From positions 129,677,384-129,741,383 of the forward strand of contig NC_091250.1 in NCBI RefSeq assembly GCF_042477335.2: a stretch of DNA of 64,000 nt, given 5' to 3'. Positions 21,011 through 32,070 of the stretch are shown one piece after another. The stretch's first letter is position 1, and each line of letters starts with the position of its first letter. Source of the DNA: Ovis canadensis. Its lineage: Eukaryota > Chordata > Mammalia > Artiodactyla > Bovidae. The notes beneath the pieces are model-generated. The model ran no database searches. It was not told where the DNA came from and was given only the letters and a program-made list of their open reading frames with translations. Position numbers and translations under genes: made by a program.

Positions 21011-21230
21011 ATGTTGCTGTTGTTGTTTAGTCACTACGTCGTGTCTGACTCTTTGCCACCCCATGGACTGCAGCCTGCCAGACTCCTCTGCCCATGGGAT
21101 TTCCCAGGTAAGAATACTGGAATGGGTTGCCATTTGATTCTCCAGAGAATCTTCCCGACCCAAGGATCAAACCCACGTCTCCTGCATTGACAAAAGATTC
21201 TTTACCACTGAGCCATCAGGGAAGCCCTAT
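21011..21230 (-). mobile_element. Bov-tA SINE inside an L1
   Basis: Reverse strand, from GTTGCTGTTGTTGTTTAG through TCGTGTCTGACTCTTTGCC to the head complement GAGCCATCAGGGAAGCCC. Confidence 0.93.
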
Positions 21231-21373
21231 TTTCAAGCTGTATTGAGAATTTCTACAGATCAATGAGAAAAAGAAAACTCAATATTTAAAAGGTGGAAAG
21301 ACTTGAACTGGCACTTCACAAAAGGGAATACCCAAATAGCCCATGTTTTAAAAGGTTTAAAATGTTTTAAAAG

Positions 21374-21597
21374 GTGGGCTTCCCAGGTAGCCCTAGTAGT
21401 AAAGAACACACCTGGCAATGAAGGAGGCATAAAAGATGCAGGTTTGATCCCAGGGTCGGGAAGATCCCCTGGAGGAGGGCATGGCAACCCACTCAATATT
21501 CTCCCCTGGAGAATTCCATGGACAGAAGAGCCTGGCAGACTACAGTCCCTAAAGTAGCAAAGAGTTGGACATGACGGAAGCAACTTAGCACACAGGC
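21374..21597 (+). mobile_element. Bov-tA SINE inside an L1
   Basis: Forward: GGGCTTCCCAGGTAGCCC head, GGAAGATCCCCTGGAGGAG middle, and tail GACATGACGGAAGCAACTTAGC. TGTTTTAAAAGG before and TGTTAAAAGG after are probable target duplication copies. Confidence 0.93.
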
Positions 21598-21739
21598 ATG
21601 AATGTTAAAAGGTGCTCAACTTCGTGATTCAACAGGGAAATGCAAATTAAAACCACAATGAGATAGTGCAATGCATCCACTAGAATGGATAAATGTAAAA
21701 TGTTGACAATTCCAAGTCATGCCAGTGGACATAGGTTGT

Positions 21740-22070
21740 ATAAGAATTTCCAGTCACAGAGTATTGCAGAAAGGAGTGATTTTATTAAGAACAAAGAGCA
21801 GAGATACTGTGGGCACTGCAAGCCTTGTGGGTGAACACGTCCTGATAGGCCAGGAAGAGTTAATGCTTTTTGTGGATCAGTAGACAATTTTTAGCCTCAA
21901 GACAAAAAAAAAAAAAAAATCCAGCTGGAAAGTTGACATCAGATGATTGATTAGGGCACTATAGGGTAAGTACCAGGGTGGGCATTTTTGCCTAATTTGG
22001 GGTCAGGGAGTCTGTTGGTGATGATCACGGCGGGGGGGGTGGCGGGGAGACAGTGCTTTTGGCAATGGTT
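21740..22070. other. Possible LTR-like DNA hosting a BovB
   Basis: Sequence with AGTGATTTTATTAAGAACAAAG and an A tract at 21905-21920 that continues after the BovB as a TGTGGTCTTGGTGAGGC segment. It could be an ERV LTR in reverse; family unknown. Confidence 0.35.
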
Positions 22071-22080
22071 ACAGTACATT

Positions 22081-23304
22081 CAGCAATACGTGAACCGTGA
22101 AGTTCCTGATGTTCAAGCTGGTTTTAGAAAAGGCAGAGGAACCAGAGATCAAATTGCCAACATCTGCTGGATCACCGAAAAAGCAAGAGAGTTGCAGAAA
22201 AACATCTATTTCTGCTTTATTGACTATGCCAAAGCCTTTGACTGTGTGGATCACAATCAACTGTGGAAAATTCTGAGAGAGATGGGAGTACCAGACCACC
22301 TGATCTGCCTCTTGAGAAATCTGTATGCAGGTCAGGAAGCCACAGTTAGAACTGGACATGGAACAACACACTGGTTCCAAATAGGAAAAGGAGTATGTCA
22401 AGGCTGTATATTGTCACCCTGCTTATTTAACTTCTATGCAGAGTACATCATGAGAAACGCTGGGCTGGAAGAAACACAAGCTGGAATCAAGATCGTCAGG
22501 AGAAATATCAATAACCTCAGATATGCAGATGACACCACCCTTATGGCAGAAAGTGAAGAGGAACTAAAAAGCCTCTTGATGAAAGTGAAAGAGGAGAGCG
22601 AAAAAGTTGGCTTAAAGCTCAACATTCAGAAAACGAAGATCATGGCATCTGATCCCATCACTTCATGGGAAATAGATGGGGAAACAGTGGAAACAGTGTC
22701 AGACTTTATTTTTGGGGGGGCTCCAAAATCACTGCAGATGGTGACGGCAGCCATGAAATTAAAAGATGCTTACTCCTTGCAAGAAAAGTTATGAGCAACC
22801 TAGACCGCATATTCAAAAGCAGAGACATTGCTCTGCTGACTAAGGTCCATCTAGTCAAGGCTATGGTTTTTCCTGTGGTCATGTATGGATGTGAGAGTTG
22901 GACTGTGAAGAAGGCTGAGCGCCGAAGAACTGATGCGTTTGAACTGTGGTGTTGGAGAAGACTCTTGAGAGTCCCTTGGACTGCAAGGAGATCCAACCAG
23001 TGCATTCTGAAGGAGATCAGCCCTGGGATTTCTTTGGAAGGAATGATGCTAAAGCTGAAACTCCAGTACTTTGGCCACCTCATGTGAAGAGTTGACTCAT
23101 TGGAAAAGACTCTGATGCTGGGAGGGATTGGGGGCAGGAGGAGAAGGGGACGACCGAGGATGAGATGGCTGGATGGCATCACTGACTCGATGGACGTGAG
23201 TCTGAGTGAACTCCAGGAGATGGTGATGGACAGGGAGGCCTGGCATGCTGCAATTCATGGGGTCACAAAGAGTCGGACATGACTGAGTGACGGAACTGAA
23301 CTGA
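22081..23304 (+). mobile_element. BovB LINE, 5'-truncated, with target duplication
   Basis: Starts inside the RT domain (CAGCAATACGTGAACCGTG) and ends at the BovB 3' terminus. It is flanked by ACAGTACATT (22071-22080) and ACAGTAGATT (23305-23314), a 10-bp duplication with one mismatch. One frameshift near 22720 splits the RT frame. Confidence 0.95.
22087..22794 (+). pseudogene. BovB ORF2 remnant, RT core
   Basis: Open RT stretch with DYAKAFDCVDH and YADDTTLM. It goes out of frame at a run of G near 22720 and the C-terminal part continues in another frame at 22665-23087. Truncated and dead. Confidence 0.85.
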
Positions 23305-23400
23305 ACAGTAGATTTTGGAGGTGTCCTTGGTTCTGGGCCTCACACCTGTGGTCTTGGTGAGGCTTCTACACTGGGGAAGATGGGGAGCATCTGAGACACT

Positions 23401-23512
23401 CACGCTTTGCCACACAGCATGTGGGATCTAGTTCCCCACCAGGGACTGAACCCATGCCCCCCACCTTGGAAGCACGGAGTTTTAACCACTGGACCCCCAG
23501 GCAAGTACCCAG
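23401..23512 (-). mobile_element. tRNA-Glu SINE fragment (CHR-type)
   Basis: Reverse head: TAGTTCCCCACCAGGGACTG, then TTTTAACCACTGGACCCCC. Confidence 0.8.
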
Positions 23513-23519
23513 GAATGCT

Positions 23520-23960
23520 CGTACACTCCTGATGGGTGTCTTAGTCTGCTCAGACTACAAAACACCACAGCCTAAATCACAGGCTTTCCCCCTTCACACT
23601 TCTGGAGCTAGAAGTCCATGATTAAAGTGTCAGCATATTCATCGTCTGGTGAGTTCTCTCTTCCTGGCTTGTGGACAGCCACACTTTTGCTGCAGGCCTC
23701 ACATGACCTTTTTGTGCATGTATAGGCGGGGATGGGATGGGAAGAGAGAGGGCAGTGAGCTCAGGTGTCTCTTCTTACAAGGACACTAATCCTATCAGAT
23801 CAGCACTCCATTCTTATGACCTCATTTAACCTTAATCACTTCCTTACTCCAAATACAGTCACACTGAGTGTTAGGGCTTCAGCATATGATTTGGGGGAAA
23901 TGCATACACTCAGTCCAGTCCATAAATATGAATGTAAATTGCTACAACTTTGGGAAATTA
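23520..23960 (-). mobile_element. Ancient MaLR/MLT-like LTR
   Basis: GTCTTAGTCTGCTCAGAC at the left and TATGACCTCATTTAACCTTAATC plus GTGTTAGGGCTTCAGCATATG at the right are the complement of a common MLT-type LTR. Confidence 0.65.
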
Positions 23961-23973
23961 TTTGGCAGTGACT

Positions 23974-24254
23974 GCTGCTGCTGCTGCTGCTGCTAAGTCG
24001 CTTCAGTCGTGTCCAACTCTGTGTGACCCCATAGACAGCAGCCCACCAGGTTCCCCCCGTCCCTGGGATTCTCCAGGCAAGAACACTGGAGTGGGTTGCC
24101 ATTTCCTTCTCCAATGCAAGAAAGTGAAAAGTGAAAGTGAGGTCGCTCAGTCGTGTCTGACTCTTAGCGACCCCATGGACTGCAGCCTACCAGGCTCCCC
24201 TGTCCGTGGGATTTTCAGGAAAGAGTACTGGAGTGGGGTGCCATTTCCTTCTCC
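23974..24254 (-). mobile_element. Bov-A2 dimeric SINE with perfect target duplication
   Basis: Two Bov-A units in tandem, joined by AAGTGAAAAGTGAAAGTGAG, reverse strand, with a (CTG)n tail complement at the left edge (about 23972-23994). A perfect 12-bp duplication TTGGCAGTGACT lies at 23962-23973 and 24255-24266. Likely young. Confidence 0.94.
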
Positions 24255-24266
24255 TTGGCAGTGACT

Positions 24267-24450
24267 ACAGATCGGCTAAAGAAGCCACCTGCCAATGCTG
24301 GAGCTGAGGGTCCGATCCCTGGGTCAGGAAGATCCCCTGGAGAAAGAAATGGCAACCCACTCCAGTATTCTTGCCTGAGAAATCCCATGGACAGAGAAGC
24401 CTGGCAGGCTACAGTTCGTGGGATCACAAAAGAGTCACACATGACTTAGC
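24267..24450 (+). mobile_element. Bov-tA SINE
   Basis: Forward copy with a worn head (GATCGGCTAAAGAAGCC) and a good body and tail, ending ATGACTTAGC just before the BovB target duplication. Confidence 0.9.
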
Positions 24451-24499
24451 GACTAAGCACTAAGCGCAGGCAGCGGCAGTGAGCCGGCGCACTAAGCGT

Positions 24500-24830
24500 G
24501 GCTGAAAGGAGTTACCCCACATCCAAGGTCAGGGGCAGCGGCCTAGAGTGCCAGGCTGCAAAGGCACAGGAACGGCCGAGAGAAGCTACCCTGCATCTGA
24601 GGTCAGGGGCGGCCAGGAGAAGCCACCTCGCACCCGAGGCCACGGCTGACGGCCGGGAGGAGCAACCCAAGGAGCAGTGGCTGCGCAGGCACAGGAGGGC
24701 CTAGGGGAGCTATCCCACGTTGAAGGTCAGGAAGGGCGGTGGCAAGGAGATACCCCTCGTCCAAGGTAAGGAGCAGCAGCTGTGCTTTGCTGGAGCAGCC
24801 GTGAAGACATACCCCACGCCCAAGCTAAGA
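24500..24830 (+). repeat. Degenerate short repeats in BovB 5' UTR
   Basis: The phrase ACCCCACATCCAAGGTCAGG and variants recur near 24512, 24587, 24620, 24711, 24748 and 24809, at spacings of about 35-90 bp. This marks the 5' UTR, rarely present in the truncated copies. Confidence 0.7.
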
Positions 24831-25136
24831 GAAACCCAAGTAAGATGGTAGGTGTTGCAAGAGGGCATCAGAGGGCAGACACACTGAAACCATACTGACA
24901 GAAAACTAGTCAATCTAATCACACTAGGACCACAGCCTTGTCTAACTCAGTGAAACCAAGCCATGCCTGCAGGGCAACCCAAGACGGGCGGGTCGTGGTG
25001 GAGAGGCCTGACAGAATGTGGTCCACTGGAGAAGGGAATGGCAAACCACTTCAATATTGTTACCTTGAAAACCCCATGAACAGTATGAAAAGGCAAAATG
25101 ATAGGATAACAAATGAGGAACTCCCCAGGTCAGTAG

Positions 25137-25529
25137 GTGTCCAATATGCTACTGGAGATCAGTGGAGAAATAACTCCAGAAAGAATGAAGGGATGGAGCC
25201 AAAGCAAAAAAAAATACCCAGTTGTGGATGTGACTGGTGATAGAAGCAAGATCCGATGCTGTAAAGAGCAATATTGCATAGGAACCTGGAATGTCAGGTC
25301 CATGAATCAAGGCAAATTGGAAGTGGTCAAACAAGAGATGGCAAGGGTGAACGTCGACATCCCAGGAATCAGCGAACTCAAATGGACTGGAATGGGTGAA
25401 TTTAACTCAGATGACCATTATATCTACTACTGCAGTCAGGAATCCCTCAGAAGAAATGGAGTAGCCGTCATGGTCAACAAAAGAGTCCGAAATGCAGTAC
25501 TTGGATGCAATCTCAAAAACGCAGAATGA
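25137..25529 (+). pseudogene. BovB ORF2 remnant, endonuclease N-terminal part
   Basis: 130 codons of an APE-type endonuclease, with motifs CIGTWNVRSMN and ISELKWTGMG. It stops at 25529 after a frame break. In RTE elements this domain nicks target DNA for priming. Confidence 0.85.
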
Positions 25530-25750
25530 TCTCTGTTCGTCTCCAAGACAAACCATTCAATATCACAGTTACCCAAGTCTATGCCCCAACCAGTAACGCT
25601 GAAGAACTGAAGTTGAATGGTTTTATGAAAACCTACAACACCTTTTAGAACTAACACCCAAAAAAAGATGTCCTTTTCATTATAGAGGACTGGAATGCAA
25701 AAGTAGGAAGTCAGGAAACACCTGAAGTAACAGGCAAATTTGGCCTTGGA

Positions 25751-26227
25751 ATGCGGAATGAAGTGGGGCAAAGACTAAGAGAGTTTTGCCAAGTACTGGT
25801 CATAGCAAACACCCTCTTCCAACAACGCAAGAGAAGACTCTACACATGGACATCACCAGATGGTCAACACCGAAATCAGATTGATTATATTCTTTGCAGC
25901 CAAAGATGGAGAAGCTCTATACAGTCAACAAAAACAAGACCAGGGGCTGACTGTGGCTCAGATCATGAACTCCTTATTGCCAAATTGAGACTTAAATTGA
26001 AGAAAGTAGGGAAAACCACTAGACCATTCAGGTATGACCTCAATCAAATCCCTTATGATTATACAGTGGAAGTGAGAAATAGATTTAAGGGCCTAGATCT
26101 GAAAGAGTGCCTGAAGAACTATGGAATGAGGTTCGTGACATTGTACAGGAGACAGGGATCAAGACCATCCCCATGGAAAGGAAATGCAAAAAAGCAAAAT
26201 GGCTGTCTGGGGAGGCCTTACAAATAG
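25751..26227 (+). pseudogene. BovB ORF2 remnant, endonuclease C-terminal part
   Basis: Contains the late endonuclease motif GSDHELLIAKL and the linker toward RT, with a frame break near 26100. Confidence 0.83.
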
Positions 26228-26491
26228 CTGTGAAAAGAAGAGAGGCAAAAAGCAAAGGAGAAAAGGAAAGATATAACCATCTGAATGCAGAGTTCAAAGA
26301 ATAGAAAGAAGAGATAAGAAAGCCTTCCTCAGCAATCAATGCAAAGAAATAGAGGAAAACAACAGAATGGGAAAGACTAGAGATCTCTTCAAGAAAATTA
26401 GAGATACCAAGGGAACATTTCATGCAAAGATGGGCTTGATAAAGGACAGAAATGGTATGGACCTAACACAAGCAGAAGATATTAAGAAGAG

Positions 26492-27424
26492 GTGGCAAGA
26501 ATACACAGAAAACTGTACAAAAAAGATCTTCATGACCCAGATAATCATGATGATGTGATCACCCATCCAGAGCCAGACATCTTGGAATGTGAAGTCAAGT
26601 GGGCCTTAGAAAGCATCACTACGAACAAAGCTAGTGGAGGTGATGGAATTCCAGTTGAGCTGTTTCAAATCCTGAAAGATGATGCTGTGAAAGTGCTGCA
26701 CTCAATATGCCAGCTAATTTGGAAAACTCAGCAGTGGCCACAGGACTGGAAAAGGTCAGTTTTCATTCCAATTCCAAAGAAAGGCAATGCCAAAGAATGC
26801 TCAAACCACTGCACAAATGCACTCATCTCACATGCTAGTAAAGTAATGCTCAAAATTCTCCAAGCCAGGCTTCAGCAATACGTGAACCATGAAGTTCCTG
26901 ATGTTCAAGCTGGTTTTAGAAAAGGCAGAGGAACCAGAGATCAAATTGCCAACATCTGCTGGATCATCAATAAAGCAAGAGAGTTCCAGAAAAACATCTA
27001 TTTCTGCTTTATTGACTATGCCAAAGCCTTTGACTGTGTGGATCACAATCAACTGTGGAAAATTCTGAGAGAGATGGGAGTTCCAGACCACCTGACCTGC
27101 CTCTTGAGAAATCTGTATGCAGGTCAGGAAGCCACAGTTAGAACTGGACATGGAACAACAGACTGGTTCCAAATAGGAAAAGGAGTACGTCAAGGCTGTA
27201 TATTGTCACCCTGCTTACTTAACTTATATGCAGAGTACATCATGAGAAATGCTGGGCTGGAAGAAACACAAGCTGGAATCAAGATTGTCAGGAGAAATAT
27301 CAATAACCTCAGATATGCAGATGACACCACCCTTATGGCAGAAAGTGAAGAGGAACTAAAAAGCCTCTTGATGAAAGTGAAAGAGCAGAGTGAAAAAGTT
27401 GGCTTAAAGCTCAACATTCAGTAA
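26492..27424 (+). pseudogene. BovB ORF2 remnant, reverse transcriptase
   Basis: 310 open codons with NKASGGDGIP, FRKGRGTRDQI, DYAKAFDCVDH, VRQGCILSPCL and YADDTTLM, an apparently complete RT palm. A TAA at 27422 ends the frame; the same frame resumes at 27434. Confidence 0.88.
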
Positions 27425-27433
27425 ACGAAGATC

Positions 27434-28084
27434 ATGGCATCCGGTCCCATCACTTCATGGGAAATAGATGGGGAAACAGTGGAAACAGTGTCAGACTTTA
27501 TTTTTGGGGGCTCCAAAATCACTGCAGATGGTGACTGCAGCCATGAAATTAAAAGACGCTTACTCCTTGCAAGAAAAGTTATGAGCAACCTAGATAGCAT
27601 ATTCAAAAGCAGAGACATTGCTCTGCCGACTAAGGTCCATCTAGTCAAGGCTATGGTTTTTCCTGTGGTCATGTATGGATGTGAGAGTTGGACTGTGAAG
27701 AAGGCTGAGTGCCAAAGAATGGATGCTTTTCAACTGTGGTGTTGGAGAAGATTCTTGAGAGTCCCTTGGACTGTAAGGAGATCCAACCAGTCCATTCTGA
27801 AGGAGATCAGCCCTGGGATTTCTTTGGAAGGAATGATGCTAAAGCTGAAGCTCCAGTACTTTGGACACCTCATGCGAAGAGTTGACTCACTGGAAAAGAC
27901 TCTGATGCTGGGAGGGATTGGGGGCAGGAGGAGAAGGGGACGACCGAGGATGAGATGGCTGGATGACATCACGGACTCGATGGCCCTGAGTCTGAGTGAA
28001 CCCTGGGAGATGGTGATGGACAGGGAGGCCTGGCATGCTGCGATTCATGGGGTCGCAAAGAGTCACACACGACTGAGCGACTGA
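27434..28084 (+). pseudogene. BovB ORF2 remnant, post-RT region
   Basis: 216 codons downstream of the stop, holding [12 protein letters not shown] and [13 protein letters not shown] and ending in TRLSD at the native terminus. It is in phase with the RT part, so only the one stop separates them. Confidence 0.86.
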
Positions 28085-28139
28085 ACTGAACTGAAGACTA
28101 AACATATACCAAGCCTGTGACCTAGCAGATTTAATGCCT

Positions 28140-28312
28140 TGGTTAAGATTCAAGACATTTTGAGCACATGTGTCCACAAAAAGATATATAGAAGAATATT
28201 CATAGCTGCTTTATGATAATTTCCCTAAAGCGAAAACAACATAAATGTTCATAGGTAAGAGAATAAATAAATAAAACAAATAAATTGTAGTATGCTCCTT
28301 CAATGGTAAGTT
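28140..28312 (+). mobile_element. Old L1 fragment
   Basis: AAGAATATTCATAGCTGCTTT followed by ATGATAATTTCCCTAAAGC and a short (AAATA)n are typical of old L1. Confidence 0.5.
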
Positions 28313-28705
28313 AACCATCTATTGCTGTAACAGATTACCCCTAAAGCTAGCAGATGAAAACAACAGATATTTATTATCTCACATAGTTTCAGCTCAGGAC
28401 ATTTAATTAGGCTGCAGTCAAGGTAGCAGTTAGGTCTGAAGCCATCTCTGGGCTTGAATGGGGCTGGAGGATCCACTTCCAAGATGGCTGACTCCTGTGG
28501 TTATTGGAAGGAGGCTGTTTTTTGCTGGCTGTTGGTAAAAGACCTCAGTTTCTTGCTATGTAGATTCCTTCATAGCTATCCACAAGAAGTAAGAGCAAGT
28601 GATTTGAAAGTAAGAGATAATGAGACAAGCTGAGACCTGGGACCATTTGCTGCAGAGCCTGCACCTGGACAAATGGTCTCCTCCAGCAACAAAGTATGAA
28701 GAAAC
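28313..28705 (-). mobile_element. Ancient mammalian repeat (same family as 4118-6610)
   Basis: AACCATCTATTGCTGTAACAG and AACAACAGATATTTATTATC match the left end of the split repeat at 4118. Family name uncertain. Confidence 0.6.
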
Positions 28706-28707
28706 CA

Positions 28708-28858
28708 TTTGTTGCTATTGTTTAGTTGCCAAGTCATGTCTGACGCTTTGTGACACCATAGACTGCTGAACGCCAGGCTTTTATGTCCTTCACTTCCTCC
28801 GAGAGTTTGCTCAAGTTCATGTCCATTGAGTCAATGATAACCATCTCATCCTCTCCCA
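28708..28858 (-). mobile_element. BovB 3' end fragment
   Basis: Reverse strand: GTTTAGTTGCCAAGTCATG, GAGAGTTTGCTCAAGTTC, GTCCATTGAGTCAATGATAAC. Confidence 0.88.
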
Positions 28859-30082
28859 CCCATTTCTCCCTTTCTATAAGGAACTAAAAATAACTGTGTA
28901 TGTGAGCAGCTGGGGCAAATGATGCACAACAATATACAGAAAAAAAAAAAAGACTCAAAGTCCAACTGCCACTTTTGAAGGGCAGGGAGCAAACACAGGG
29001 TGTCAAGAGCAAAAGCAGGGCATGCCCGGCACACAGCACCACTGGAAGGGTGGGCAAACCACCTGAGCCACCCCCTGCCCAACAACCTTCTAAAGACCCT
29101 ACTGTCTGACTGCGAGGCTCTGAGAGGCACACAGTGGACCTCTTTAAAACGCTGTTTTTCTGGCTGAACAGTACATTGAGTGGCCATCTTTTATTTTTCT
29201 GAGTTTTTTTTTTTTTTAAGATTTTACATCATTTGCCTCTCTGTTTTCTAAGTTTTCTCCATTCAACACGTGATGATTGAGCAACTGGAAAATGGGGGAA
29301 ATTTTTTAGAGAAAGATGATGTTTTCTTATTTGACAATAAATTAGGCAACAAAAGGGGAGGTGTTTGATGAAATACAATTACTTTTAGGTCAGGACAGAA
29401 AAAAATTTAAATACAGTTTGGGCCACTATGTCTATTTGGGCCACATTCGCTCTTCAGTGTGCACTGCACCTTTGCACTGCACATTAACCAGACTCCCTCA
29501 GAAGACACGGGAGTGCCTGCTTGCAAAAAAAAAAAAAAAAAAAGTAGTTTTTTCCTGTCACAAGCAAGGTAACTCTTTAGGAAAAAACATTCTTTCTCAA
29601 TACTGTGAGGGGTCAGGATGACCCACAACTTGCCTTGCACATACAGATCTGGACTATGTAAACTGCAAATACGTTACTTTGGTGTATAATCCTTTGTCTC
29701 AAAACTAAATAATTGTGCTTTTATCTCTTACTAGTGGAACAATCCTCAGAGCTTTCTGAAAGACTGTCTCCCAGGTTATAATATAATCCTTGGGTTGGCT
29801 TGAATAAAATTTTCCATTTATTTCTTTGGTTAACTATCAATTAAGAGGGATTTTACAGTCTCAACTCCCTATTTTTTTTTTCCTTGAGGCAGGAAGTAGA
29901 TGGTCCCCCCAGAGTAAAGCGACTGTAGACTCAGTCCATGTGGATCGGAACTCCAAGACAAGAATAGCATGAGAAGGGGTGAGACGGGAGAAGGCTGGGC
30001 CCTATCTAAACCACATAGCTCTCATTCCCAAAGCCAGGAGACCTCTTCAGCCACACACGTGCAGAAAGGCTCCTCGGAGGCC
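28859..30082. other. No gene seen; poly-A/T runs and LTR-like end
   Basis: A tracts near 28940-28951 and 29525-29542 and T tracts near 29206-29217 and 29872-29880. The stretch 29740-29870 (GGGTTGGCTTGAATAAAATT) looks like an LTR polyadenylation region. No exon is recognised. Confidence 0.45.
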
Positions 30083-30413
30083 AAAAGGGAGTGATGCTAA
30101 CTGAGGCTGTACCCATACGGCTCTTCGGGGGAATACATCTTGGCTAAGAGATGCATGTGCACACATGGAAGGATCCTGAGATATACCAAATATGGACTGT
30201 GAACCAGGCAAATCAAAATGACTGCCCAAAGGAAACCCAGAGGAAATGCCCCATAAAAGTAATTCAAACTGCCATGAGGTCTCGACTCAGCGACTCTCTG
30301 AGTCCACTTCTGTCTATCCACACGTACACTCTTTTTCATCCTCATAAATACGTTTCACTACTTTCCATCTTTGTGTGAATTCTTTGCAAAGCCGAAGGGC
30401 CAGGGCCCTTGTC
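30083..30413 (+). mobile_element. ERV LTR (family of 11041-11166)
   Basis: Begins near GCCAAAAGGGAGTGATGC, which recurs at 31713, and ends in a CATAAATACG polyadenylation block and TTTCCATCTTTGTGTG. It is followed by a tRNA-Glu-like segment, as in the copy at 11 kb. Confidence 0.62.
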
Positions 30414-30480
30414 CCTGACACCTGGTCTAGTGGCCAGGATCTGGGGCTCTCATCCAAGTCCTGATTCAAGACGTTGCAGG
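30414..30480 (+). other. Decayed tRNA-Glu(CTC)-like segment behind an LTR
   Basis: CACCTGGTCTAGTGGCCAGG, a CTC at the anticodon position (GGCTCTCATCC), then a degenerate T-arm. It is the counterpart of the 72-bp segment at 11167-11238 and too damaged to be a tRNA gene. Confidence 0.55.
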
Positions 30481-30547
30481 CTGAGGCCACCCAAGATCAC
30501 CCTGGATGTGATCTTTGCTATAAAACCATTCTTAATTCTGCTTACTC

Positions 30548-30745
30548 TGGCTTCCCTGATAGCTCAGCTGGTAAAGAATTCACCTGCAATGCGGGAGACC
30601 TGGGTTTGATCCCTGGGTTGGGCAGATCCCCTGGAGAAGGGAAAGACTACCCACTCCAGTATTCTGGCCTGGAGAACTCCATGGACTGTGTAGTCCATGG
30701 GGTGTCAAACCATCCGACATCGACTTTCACTTTTCTTTTGCCATT
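30548..30745 (+). mobile_element. Bov-tA SINE
   Basis: TGGCTTCCCTGATAGCTCAG to CCGACATCGACTTTCAC. The tail lacks the usual GTCGCAAAGAG block. Confidence 0.93.
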
Positions 30746-30791
30746 TGGAAATGCTGAGAATTTTCAAAGTCACAAAAATAGCAAAGTTTGG

Positions 30792-30902
30792 ACTTTCCTG
30801 GCAGTCCAGTGATTAGGACTCTGCCATTCCATTGCAGGAGGCATCAATTCAATCCCTGGTCAGGGAACTACAATCCCTCAAGTCTCACAGCCAAAAAGAT
30901 AA
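30792..30902 (+). mobile_element. Short tRNA-Glu SINE (CHR-1-like)
   Basis: GGACTTTCCTGGCAGTCCAG, TCAATCCCTGGTCAGGG and a short A-rich end. Confidence 0.85.
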
Positions 30903-31052
30903 AAGTCAAGGTTTAACAGACCTTCATTTTGCTTATCTGACTTCTCTTTCATTTAACTATAAACAGCAAGAAGCTAGGTAAATGAGGGGGAAGACTGTCA
31001 TGGTTCCTGGACATGTTCCAAATCTTGACCTGGATGGAGGTTACTTGGCTAT

Positions 31053-31670
31053 CAGTTCAGTTCAGTCGCTCAGTCGTGTCCGACTCTGTAACCTCATGAA
31101 TCCCAGCACACCAGCCCTCCCTGTCCATCACCATCTCCCGGAGTTCACTCAGACTCTCGTCCACCGAGTCAGTGATGCCATCCAGCCATCTCATCCTCCG
31201 TCGTCCCCTTCTCCTCCTGCCCCCAATCCCTCCCAGCATCAGAGTCTTTTCCAATGAGTCAACTCTTCACATGAGGTGGCCAAAGTACTGGAGTTTCAGC
31301 TTTAGCATCATTCCTTCCAAAGAAATCCCAGGGCTGATCACCTTCAGAATGGACTGGTTGAATCTCCTTGCAATCCAAGGGACTCTCAGGAGTCTTCTCC
31401 AACACCACAGTTCAAAAGCATCCATTCTTCGGAGCTCAGCTTTCTGCACAGGCCAACTCTCACATCCATACCTGACCACAGGAAAAACCATAGCCTTGAC
31501 TAGATGGACCTTAGTCAGCAAAGCAATGTCTCTGCTTTTGGATATGCTATCTAGGTTGGTCATAACTTTCCTTCCAAGGAGTAAGCGTCTTTTAATTTCA
31601 TGGCTGCAGTCACCATCTGCAGTGATTTTGGAGCCCAAAAAATAAAGTCTGACACTGTTTCCACTGTTTC
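31053..31670 (-). mobile_element. BovB LINE, 5'-truncated
   Basis: Reverse strand, beginning with the (GTTCA)n tail complement and GTCGCTCAGTCGTGTCCGAC and running 620 bp into the post-RT region, which is open over 123 codons at 31267-31638. Truncated and dead. Confidence 0.94.
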
Positions 31671-31705
31671 CCCAAAATTTTTAGAGGTTTAAAAAATCTT
31701 TTTTA

Positions 31706-31770
31706 ATTAGAGGTCAAAAGGGAGTGATGCTAACTGATGCTCTACCCATACCGCTCTTCGGTGGAGAGTC
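31706..31770 (+). mobile_element. ERV LTR start fragment
   Basis: AGGTCAAAAGGGAGTGATGC to CTCTTCGG repeats the start of the LTR at 30083 with few changes. Poly-T runs follow at 31770-31835. Confidence 0.7.
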
Positions 31771-31899
31771 TTTTTTTTTTTTTTTTTTTGCCCCAAGATC
31801 TTTTGTTGTGTTTTTGTTTTTTTTTGTTTTTTTTTAAGATTTCTGAGCCTGAGCACCTGCGCGCAGAGACCGCAGGGCGCGTGCACGCCTGTTAACGGC

Positions 31900-32070
31900 T
31901 AGAAGCAGAGATGAGTGCGCATGCGCGGGCGGTGGGCCGGTCCCCTAGAAAGGGCGGGTGTACGTGCGGGTACGTGCTCGCGCAGGGGCCGGAAGTAGTG
32001 CCGCGCGTGCGCAGGTGCAAGCGCGCGCCAAGCCCGGAAGTGGGGCTGTCTAGCCCGGCGGTTGCGGGCT
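31900..32070 (+). promoter_or_regulatory. BLOC1S4 promoter region
   Basis: No TATA box is seen. An NRF1 palindrome GCGCATGCGC lies at 31917-31926, and ETS/GABP sites CCGGAAGT at 31989-31996 and 32034-32041, the second only 30 bp before the ATG. NRF1 with paired ETS sites is common in constitutive CpG-island promoters. The exact TSS is not visible. Confidence 0.7.

Larger units (their letters stand above)
20855..21735 (+). mobile_element. L1 ORF2 3' region, split by two SINEs
   Basis: Pieces at 20855-21010, 21231-21370 and 21598-21735 read in order as the ORF2 end: AAAATTATGAACTTCTATTT, ATTGCAGAGTGGGAGAAG, GGCACTTCACAAAAGGGAA, GGAAATGCAAATTAAAACC. Two Bov-tA insertions separate them. Confidence 0.8.
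24460..28095 (+). mobile_element. Near full-length BovB LINE with target duplication
   Basis: This 3.6-kb copy has the 5' UTR (24460-about 24910) built from degenerate repeats around ACCCCACRTCCAAGGTCAGG, the endonuclease region (25137-26100), the reverse transcriptase (26492-27424) and the post-RT region to the 3' end. GACTAAGCA (24451-24459) and GACTAAACA (28096-28104) flank it with one mismatch, so both ends are real. Frameshifts in the endonuclease and a stop at 27422 make it inactive. Confidence 0.95.
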
